NCBI GenBank assembly: GCA_009731375.1
Contig: BJOX01000298.1
Coordinates: 229,352-261,617 of the forward strand
DNA length: 32,266 nucleotides
DNA from: Paulinella micropora
Lineage: Eukaryota; Cercozoa; Imbricatea; Euglyphida
Direction: 5' to 3'
Shown: positions 25,277 through 32,266 of the stretch, one piece after another
Position numbering within the stretch: position 1 is the stretch's first letter
Layout of the letters: every line of letters starts with the position of its first letter
Notes under the pieces: model-generated
Databases searched by the model: none
What the model was told of the DNA's origin: nothing
Seen by the model: only the letters and a program-made list of their open reading frames with translations
Program-made: the position numbers and the translations under genes

Positions 25277-26866
25277 CTACCTCGTGGCGTCTGCACTGTG
25301 GATGAACTTCCAGGCCTGGAGGATTGTGTCCTGGCAAATCTTGGTAAGCCCGCGGAAGATGTCGTGTACAACCGTCTTTGAAAGGACAAAGCGAAGCTCA
25401 TTGTAAGAGGTCTCTGAGATATATCCATTTGATCCCATTGCTATTACAATTATGTTTGATGTCATGTTACGTCCCCTCAACCGTTGATGGTGGATCGCGT
25501 CCTGCAGTTGTTCATATCTATGGTCATAGATGGCTCTTGGGTTATATCCCCACGCCCGGGTAGCTATCCACGGAATGGAGGGCCACCTAACAGGAGGGTC
25601 TTCTCCTCTTTCGGAGCTAGAGTCCTTGGGGATGTATGGAGGTCGAATCCGTAACCCCTTGTGGTCCCATAGTCTTTTTCTGCCTTTCTCGTCCGGCACT
25701 GCCGTAAGGTAGTTTTTATCCTCTCTGATCAACCATTCATCTCTTCTAAACGTACAGTCTAGTAGGTAGACATGGGGACATTTGTAGTCTCGTGCTGGTA
25801 GGAGGTCAATCTTGTATGGAATCTCTGATCCTGCGAGGTCAGCCATGATTTGGGCTACCGGGTGGATAGGTGTTGTGGGGTCTCTAGGGGGTCTTTGACT
25901 ATCTTCCACGAGTTGGCCTGCCTCTATCCCATCGTCCTTCAAGTCCTCAGCTAGTGGTCGCGGTAGGGCTCCTTCCTCACCAATGATCGTCAGCTTGCTG
26001 TCGCCTTCCTCGTCCTCTTCCATGAGTAGGCTTCTTTCAATGCATCGACGAATCAATTGCCTACCTTTGGAGTGTCTGACGTCGACCAATGCCCGTAGGG
26101 CATGTGGGTGTCGGTTCGATTTGGAGAGAAGGTAATGACTGATGTCTCCTGTCACACCACATCCGTAGGTGCACTTGGGTGATGTGGAGCCTTTGCTAAT
26201 TGTAACACTCAATCTAGCAGCAGTATTCCAGGCCTCAAGTTGGCATTTAAGGATGATAGCAGCTTCTCTTGCAGAGTATCCACTTCTTGGCTGTAGGAAC
26301 TCATTCATCATTGCTTGGAAGGGTTTCCTATTACTAATCTCTGATCGAATCCCCCAGGTGAGCCCGAACCTGGGTGCAGCCTTCGGCTTGTAGGCGTTCT
26401 CCGAGACTCGTTGTCGGAGCTTCCACATATTGTACGATGCCAGGTTATTCTTTATCGTTCTAATGACGTGGTCAACCGTCTCCGGCGCTACTGTCTGTTT
26501 GGTGATGAGGTTGGTGACTGAGAGGACGACCGGAAGGTCCAGGGGGTTCCACTCCGTGCGAGGAGGTTGAATGTCATCATCGTTGGGGCATCGGGCCATT
26601 TTCTCCTCCGCATCAGATCTCGCGAGCCGCCCTTCTGGCCAGGAGGAATCTTCAATATGTCCTGGTGGGATGCGTAAGCTTATTCCCACCCCGAGCTCTC
26701 TACAGTCGGATCCAGGGGAGGACCATGAGGCCATCACATCTGTTCTCCTTGATGAGGTGGAGGTGTCCTTGCCAACCCATGAAAGGTTGATCCGGGGGCA
26801 CCGGGAGTTTAGGGCATACAGGGGAGATATCATCAGGTGTGGGAATATTGTCCTTTGGTGGGCCAT
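25277..26866 (-). pseudogene. LINE C-terminal region: zinc finger and restriction-like endonuclease candidate
   Basis: Long open frame; sense starts by about residue 55 (GISLRIPPGHIEDSSWPEGR). Residues 231-249 read KCTYGCGVTGDISHYLLSK, matching the C-x3-C-x7-H of a LINE C-terminal CCHC finger, but the expected fourth ligand is Lys249. Residues 345-385 hold SEIPYKIDLLPARDYKCPHV then YLLDCTFRRDEWLIREDKNY, an arrangement of Asp and a late Lys suggestive of a restriction-like nuclease (D353/D360, D370, K384). The rest to residue 529 is unrecognised. In an intact element it would nick the target and prime reverse transcription. Assignment is from motif spacing alone, so moderate. Confidence 0.6.
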
Positions 26867-27254
26867 GTCTGGTAGAGATGCGGTATCGCGGCCAAAATTC
26901 CTGGATGATGCAACTGGAGGGGTAAATTACTCCATGCATGACAGAGTGCAGTCGCCACAGGTCTGGGGGATGCATGAACTGGGGTTTGGGGGTCTGTAGA
27001 TCTTGTTGAGAGGTCATATTCGAGGGGGGGCGGGTGCGAAAGGTTCTGCGTTTCTGACTAGGTGTGTAGCGGCGTTTGGGCGGAGGAAGTCGTTGGGGGC
27101 AAATGACCCGATCTCCTGGGAAATATGTGTCCCAGGCCAGCCTTAAATGTGACTCCATCGCATATTGAACGTACTTGTCGGTGGACAGGAGGCATTTAAT
27201 GAAGACAGTGAAAGTGCGGAGATAATATCTGGACGCGTATGGTTGTAAGCCCAA
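26700..27254 (-). pseudogene. LINE linker region after an in-frame TGA
   Basis: Continues the RT frame directly after the TGA at 27255-27257. Begins LGLQPYASRYYLRTFTVFIK then LLSTDKYVQYAMESHLRLAW and GDRVICPQRLPPPKRRYTPS, clearly coding-like. Sense persists (ISPVCPKLPVPPDQPFMGWQ) until near 26720, where the next frame takes over. No catalytic motif expected here. Confidence 0.6.
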
Positions 27255-28036
27255 TCATCCGCAAAGACCTGTGGGGCCATATAGCACAGCGTTAGGGATT
27301 TCCTGTTGTGAGACTTGTAACACCTCTCTGAAATGGTCTCGGAGGGCCACGTCCAAATCATGCAGGGCCTCCGGGTCCCATGTGGTCCAACCGAAGGAAA
27401 AGTCCATAAGGCTCGTGAGGAGGGTTTTGAGGGCAATGTGTTGTCGTGCGGGCGATACGTTTAGCCTGTGGATCAACCGCGTGGTAGATACGAACTTAGC
27501 AAGTGCATAGTCTCGCAGGATTTGTGCATCGTTGGTTCCGTCCGTATGGAGGCCAAGTGATCGGAAGACCTCCGTGGCAGATCGATTCCTAATTGTGATG
27601 GAGTTTGGTCCCGGGGTGTGAATAGCGATGGGGACCGCTTTGATTCCTGCTTCCGGTTGGCCGACTAGACAGATGACTGTGCACTTGTTGGCCGCGCATA
27701 TCTGTCTTCCTGCCCGCAGCTGGTTCCAAAGGAGGGAGAATCCCTTCTGTGCTTCCGCTAGGTAATTGTAAGGGGGGCCATCACCCCCGATTGCTGCCCA
27801 GTTGTCGTCAGCAAATTTATGGTCAGCAGTGAGGGGGGTTTCCAGGGGGAAAACAGAGTTGTTGACTGTTTTGTCCGGTCCCGCACCGTCGTAGAAACGA
27901 TATCCCTCTGGGAGAAATTGTTGGGCTGGGCATAGACGTGTTAGGTATTCGTCCAAGACTCCATACGTCCCCGGGCTAGGGATCCTCCTTGTGCTATCCC
28001 CCGGGTTCGGTCAATAGTCTCCGGGAGGAAAATCGT
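27255..28036 (-). pseudogene. Non-LTR RT remnant with FADD box
   Basis: From 28036 one frame reads FLPETIDRTRGIAQGGSL, the RG(I/V)xQG motif of LINE RTs. Near 27980 the sense moves to another frame, with SPGTYGVLDEYL and then HKFADDNWA, the [F/Y]ADD active site (residues 48-51 counted from 27956). The thumb-side motif ICAANKCTVICL (NxxKC) and FRSLGLHTD (YLG-type) follow. A TGA ends the frame at 27255-27257 while coding sense continues beyond it. The RT N-terminal motifs are missing because the element is cut at 28036. Confidence 0.72.
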
Positions 28037-28543
28037 CAGCTTGTCTTTGGGACTCGAAACGGGGTAGCTGCGGGCGATGCGCTTGCGGTACTCTGAACAG
28101 TTGATGTCAAAGCCGGGGATGGTCCCGAAGTGTTGGTGGGCGCCGGGCCTGAGCTGGGGCGCGAACTAGATGTCAAGCTGCTGGAACTCGAACTACTGGA
28201 GCTAGCACCAAAGCCAGGGGCTGCAGCGAACATTATGGTGTCCTCGTCTTCGTTGTCGACATTAATCGGGCGATCACTGGATCCCAATGCTCCAGGTATG
28301 TCGGGAAGTGGGGTCACGTCGAATCCTGGATCGATGAATTCGATTCCATGTGGGTAGCTGATGCGGTAGTGTCTGCAAGTTTCCCAAGGGCCCAGCGTTC
28401 TAACTGAGAGGGGAAGATTAAGGAGGGTCTCGTACTTGAGAATCTTTATTTCACAGTAGAATTGGCGGAGGCGGTCTGCAGTGTCTGACAGCTTCAGGTT
28501 GAGCCAATGTCCCGTGGGGGTATGTTCGTCGATCGGTAGCGCC
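28037..28543 (-). repeat. Duplicated gag segment, copy 2
   Basis: 507 bp nearly identical to 23347-23865 with a 12-bp deletion (around 28440) and about a dozen substitutions. It starts exactly where the LINE RT is cut. Fragment only; the rest of that gag is absent here. Confidence 0.95.
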
Positions 28544-28687
28544 TATGCTATGTAGTCTCCAGCAGCGCTCTACGATCCGTGCCAGCTCCGGATAATAATG
28601 ATAATAATAGTAATGATGATGATGATGATGATGAAGATGATGATAATAATAATAATAATAAGAATAATAATAATAATAATAATAATA
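28544..28687. repeat. Short unique stretch, then (AAT)n/(GAT)n
   Basis: About 40 bp of unassigned sequence, then mixed AAT, GAT and AAG trinucleotides leading into a SINE tail. Confidence 0.9.
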
Positions 28688-28770
28688 GTGCTTCTCTGTC
28701 AATGGCTGATGCATTTCTGCACATGCGCCTCCATCGTCTCACCCGTGAGGGGAGTACGAAGAATTGACGA
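28688..28770 (-). mobile_element. SINE copy 8, 5'-truncated fragment
   Basis: Minus-strand 3' third of the SINE (GTCAATTCTTCGTACTCCCC to GACAGAGAAGCAC), ending at (AAT)n on both sides. A 5' truncation at CGTCAATTC suits incomplete reverse transcription. Confidence 0.9.
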
Positions 28771-29295
28771 TATTAATAATAATGATAATAATAATAATAA
28801 TAATAAAAATAATACTATATCTGAGGCGTACTGATGCAGCTAATGGCATATCCTCAACGGACATAAGCCTCCAATACCCTTGTTCGAGGTCCTCCACCCC
28901 CCCGTGTCAGTCTCTCGCCTGATGATCGGGGCCACCGATGGAGCTCCTGAGGGCAAGACTGCACTAAGCCGAGGTTATTCCGCAGTCCCAGCAACCTCTT
29001 GCAAGACGTCACCGAATGTGCAAGTGCATACACCAAGCGCGGTTGCTAGAGCTGCCTCGAAACCCCACCCATAACAATCTGGTGTCTGCTGGGTCCTGGG
29101 CTATCAACCAGCATATGCGGAGTTTAAGATCTTTTACGCGCGCAACGACCCTCCTTCCCAGCATCTACCACCAAAGGGTTATGAGTTGGCGTCACAGTTT
29201 AACGCCTTGAGGCCATTGGGCTGGAGCTCTGTTTAGCAAGTGTGACTAGGTTTTTTCATCGGGATTTCCCTCAAATATGTCACAGTCGACACTCC
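28771..29295. other. Unassigned 480-bp unit between two (AAT)n runs
   Basis: After a short AAT/AAA-rich run (28771-28812), unique sequence of normal complexity to 29295. No convincing ORF, tRNA or similarity to other parts of the window. Being bounded by (AAT)n on both sides like the SINEs, it could be another dispersed unit, but only one copy is seen. Confidence 0.45.
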
Positions 29296-29362
<67 letters not shown>

Positions 29363-29409
29363 GTAATAATAATAATAATAATAATCATAATCTCATAATC
29401 ATAATCATG

Positions 29410-29469
<60 letters not shown>

Positions 29470-29470
29470 G
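29296..29470. repeat. (AAT)n with ATC interruptions
   Basis: Long trinucleotide run with a CATAATCTCATAATCATAAT interruption in the middle, joining the minisatellite. Confidence 0.97.
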
Positions 29471-30002
29471 TGATGATGGTGCCTGTCTGTGCTGCTACAG
29501 GGCTGGAGCAACGACGACGTGCTGCAGTGGCTGCGGGAACTGAAGCAATAGTGATGATGGTGCCTGCCTGTCTGTGCTGCTACAGGGCTGGAGCAACGAC
29601 GACGTGGTGCAGTGGCTGCGGGAACTGAAGCAATAGTGATGATGGTGCCTGCCTGTCTGTGCTGCTACGGGGCTGGAGCATCGACAACGTGCTGCAGTGG
29701 CTGCGGGAACTGAAGCAATAGTGATGATGGTGCCTGCCTGTCTGTGCTGCTACAGGGCTGGAGCATCGACAACGTGCTGCAGTGGCTGCGGGAACTGAAG
29801 CAATAGTGATGATGGTGCCTGCCTGTCTGTGCTGCTGCAGGGCTGGAGCATCGACGACGTGCTGCAGTGGCTGCGTGATGATGGCGCCTGCCTGTCTGTG
29901 CTGCTGCAGGGCTGGAGCATCGACGACGTGGTGCAGTGGCTGCGGGAGCTGAAGCGACAACCGCACAAGATCAGCGAGGAAACACTGCAGAACTGCCGGT
30001 CG
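29471..30002 (+). repeat. 85-bp minisatellite with exon-like SAM-domain start
   Basis: Six units (29471-29551, 29552-29636, 29637-29721, 29722-29806, 29807-29875, 29876-30002), the standard length being 85 bp. Each has TGATGATGGTGCC, a pyrimidine-rich stretch ending GCTRCAG, then GGCTGGAGCAWCGACGACGT and on, encoding GWS(N/I)DDV(L/V)QWLRELK. The pattern W-S-x-D-D-V-x-Q-W-L resembles helix 1 of a SAM domain. The CAG before it looks like a splice acceptor. The last unit continues into RQPHKISEETLQNCRSLYL, running straight into (CTAT)n. Units 1-4 end in TAG. Confidence 0.85.
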
Positions 30003-30727
<725 letters not shown>

Positions 30728-30768
30728 TCACAAGCTCAGCCAGGACCTGCTGCAGAACTACCGGTCGC
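30728..30768 (+). repeat. Degraded exon-like segment inside (CTAT)n
   Basis: TATCACAAGCTCAGCCAGGA followed by CCTGCTGCAGAACTACCGGT encodes [17 protein letters not shown], closely related to HKISEETLQNCRSLYL at the end of the 85-bp array. Both run into CTAT at the same base. Confidence 0.8.
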
Positions 30769-30841
<73 letters not shown>

Positions 30842-30984
30842 AAATATGTATATACAAATATGTACAAATATGTATATACAAATATGTACAAATATGTATA
30901 TACAAATATATATATATATATATATATATGTATATGTATCACAAGATCAGCAAGGACGTGCTGCAAGTAGATAGATATATATAT

Positions 30985-31017
<33 letters not shown>

Positions 31018-31043
31018 AAGATAGATAGATCGATAGATAGATC

Positions 31044-31076
<33 letters not shown>

Positions 31077-31115
31077 AATTAGATAAAGTAAAATTATTAA
31101 TAGATATGTATATAT
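30769..31115. repeat. (CTAT)n, TATGTACAAA-type repeats, (TA)n and (GATA)n
   Basis: CTAT to 30842, tandem CAAATATGTATATA/CAAATATGTA units to about 30908, (TA)n, then at 30937-30967 a third exon-like remnant (TATCACAAGATCAGCAAGGA then CGTGCTGCAAG), then GATA with GATC variants to 31075. No gene. Confidence 0.93.
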
Positions 31116-31334
31116 ATGGCGGTCGATCTATCTGCAGCTGCACAGATAGTACGAACCATGTATGTATGTACGTATGTATGTACGTATGTATGTACGTATG
31201 TATGTAAGTATGTATGTACGTATGTATGTTTGTATGTATGTATGTATGTATGTGTATTTTATGTACGTATTGTATTATATGTATTAATATTGTATGTGTG
31301 TAAGGATTTTTGGAGCGGAGGCGGTCAGGTGCAG
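31116..31334. repeat. (TATG)n/(TACG)n microsatellite and flanks
   Basis: GTATGTATGTACGTAT-type repeats at 31158-31255. The flanks are short and unassigned. Confidence 0.92.
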
Positions 31335-32130
31335 GCTGCAGACAGACACAGCAATCACATATCAAATAGCGATGATAGTAGTGATGATGATACTACCTCC
31401 TCTGCAACCTGCTGCAGACAGACACAGCACACATATCAAATAGCGATGATAGTAATGATGATCATACTACCACTTCTTCCTCCTGCTGCAGACAGACACA
31501 GCAATGACATATCACATAGCAATGATCATACTACCTCCTCTTCCTCCTGCTGCAGACAGACACAGCCATTACATATCACATAGCAATGATAGTAGCAATG
31601 ATCATACTACCTCCTCTTCCTCCTCCTGCAGACAGACACAGCACACATATCAAAAATAGCCATGATAGTAGTGATGATGATACTACCTCCTCTTCCTCCT
31701 CCTGCAGACAGACACAGCATACATATCCAATAGCAATAATAGTAGTAATCATGATACTACGTCCTCTTCCTCCTCCTGCTGCTCATGCAGACAGACACAG
31801 CACACATATCCAATAGCAATTATAGTAGTGATGATGATACTACCTCCTCTTCCTCCTACTGCAGACAGACACAGCACACATATCCAATAGCAATCATAGT
31901 AGTAATGATCATATTACTAATGATAGTAGTAACGATCATACTACCTCCTCCTCCTCCTACTGCAGATAGACACTATCAAATAGCAGTCATAGTAGTAACG
32001 ATCATACTACCTCCTCCTCCTACTGCTACTGCAGATAGACACTATCAAATAGCAGTCATAGTAGTAATGATCATACTACCTCCTCCTCCTCCTCCTCCTC
32101 CTGCAGATAAGACACAGCATACATACACAG
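31335..32130 (+). repeat. Satellite of about 75-bp units, about 10.5 copies
   Basis: Units start near 31335, 31411, 31485, 31549, 31628, 31704, 31787, 31861, 31962, 32031 and 32102. Each begins GCAGACAGACACAGCA, then a CATATCMAATAGC block, then GATGATAGTAGTRATGATSA trinucleotides, then ACTACCTCCTCTTCCTCCTC. Lengths vary from about 64 to 101 bp through gain and loss of the trinucleotide parts. Later units carry CAGATAGACACTATCAAATA. Open frames across it have no recognised domain. Confidence 0.93.
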
Positions 32131-32240
32131 CCAAACGATACCCGGGTATGATACCCGGGTATGATACCCTGGGGTATGCATACCCCCCTCATACCCCCTC
32201 ATACCCATCATACCCTCCCCATACCCCTGGAGTATGATAC
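32131..32240. repeat. ATACCCGGGTAT palindromes and CATACCCC repeats
   Basis: Two overlapping GATACCCGGGTATGATACCC units, a GGGGTATGCATACCCC palindrome, then CATACCCC/CATACCCT direct repeats and GGAGTATGATACTCC. A patchwork of small palindromes. Confidence 0.9.
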
Positions 32241-32262
32241 TCCCCCCCCCCCCCCCCCCCCC
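32241..32262. repeat. Poly(C)
   Basis: Run of C just before the window end, followed by AAAA. Confidence 0.97.
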
Positions 32263-32266
32263 AAAA

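Larger units (their letters stand above)
25277..28036 (-). mobile_element. Broken non-LTR retrotransposon, RLE-type candidate, 5'-truncated
   Basis: Minus strand order: RT motif region (28036-27255), linker (27254-26700), C-terminal zinc finger and endonuclease-like domain (26866-25277). A C-terminal zinc finger plus restriction-like endonuclease after RT is the layout of R2/NeSL-type LINEs. Breaks: a frameshift near 27980, an in-frame TGA at 27255-27257 and a frame change near 26700. The 5' side ends abruptly at 28036/28037 against a gag segment of another element, so the fingers of RT are lost. Confidence 0.7.

Noticed and set aside
29040-29115. Possible extra SINE head on the minus strand (GATAGCCCAGGA and GGTTTCGAGGC as A- and B-box)
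   Set aside because: Both boxes deviate from consensus, no common body or tail follows and only one copy is seen.
31335-32130. CRISPR-like array (repeated GCAGACAGACACAGCA with variable parts between)
   Set aside because: Repeat-to-repeat parts are related to each other and of trinucleotide origin, unit length varies, no cas genes, and the surroundings are eukaryotic. It is a satellite.
32131-32266. Telomere-like sequence at the window end
   Set aside because: CATACCCC units are irregular and mixed with palindromes; there is no steady telomeric repeat such as TTTAGGG or TTAGGG.

Overview
This window looks like accessory nuclear DNA of a unicellular or algal eukaryote, not a prokaryote. It carries decayed LTR and non-LTR retrotransposons, tRNA-derived SINEs, short GT-AG intron signals and an extraordinary load of microsatellites: (ATT)n, (CTT)n, (ACT)n, (CTAT)n, (AC)n, poly(A) and poly(C). 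A P-loop/nuclease gene of the Crinkler-RHS type would fit several protist lineages (stramenopiles, alveolates, cryptophytes, chytrids). The species cannot be told from the sequence. Five N runs and one duplicated gap edge show a draft assembly.

Layout. 1-282: (ATT)n around a 170-bp dispersed repeat. 283-8596: a Ty3/Gypsy-type retroelement on the minus strand. It has a leader with small basic ORFs, Gag with a CCCH finger and an RG-rich tail, protease, RT, RNase H, integrase, a GPY/F-like module and a 300-residue C-terminal extension. Two internal in-frame TGA codons and two +1 frame changes interrupt it, and no LTR pair was found. 8597-9333: homopolymers and CA/CT repeats. 9334-17987: what looks like one plus-strand gene. 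A 5' exon coding for heptad-repeat coiled coil (9641-10378) is separated by about 5.6 kb of microsatellite and SINE sequence from exons for a STAND-like NTPase plus restriction-endonuclease-fold domain (15950-17987). The 5.6-kb interval holds seven SINE copies or fragments, a second copy of the 170-bp repeat, and a 1.6-kb almost pure polypyrimidine strand.

17988-19830: mostly noncoding, with a strong hairpin just after the NTPase gene. 19832-24131: a heavily decayed second Ty3/Gypsy-like element on the minus strand; the RT core is deleted and the YxDD box is changed. 24132-25276: no convincing gene. 25277-28036: a broken non-LTR retrotransposon (minus strand) with the end of RT, a zinc finger and a restriction-like endonuclease candidate. 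It is fused at 28036/28037 to a second copy of the gag segment of the 19.8-24.1 kb element. 28544-32266: microsatellites, a SINE fragment, an 85-bp minisatellite whose units encode a SAM-domain-like start, (CTAT)n/(GATA)n blocks with two degraded copies of the downstream part of the same exon, a roughly 75-bp satellite and a terminal palindromic block with poly(C).

No complete, clearly intact gene is present. The strongest coding units are the 1714-codon Pol and the NTPase/nuclease exon. The most interesting points are the Crinkler-RHS-like gene apparently split by a giant repeat intron, the SINE families sharing a 3' tail and growing in head-to-tail (ATT)n chains, and the exon-like SAM minisatellite inside tetranucleotide repeats.
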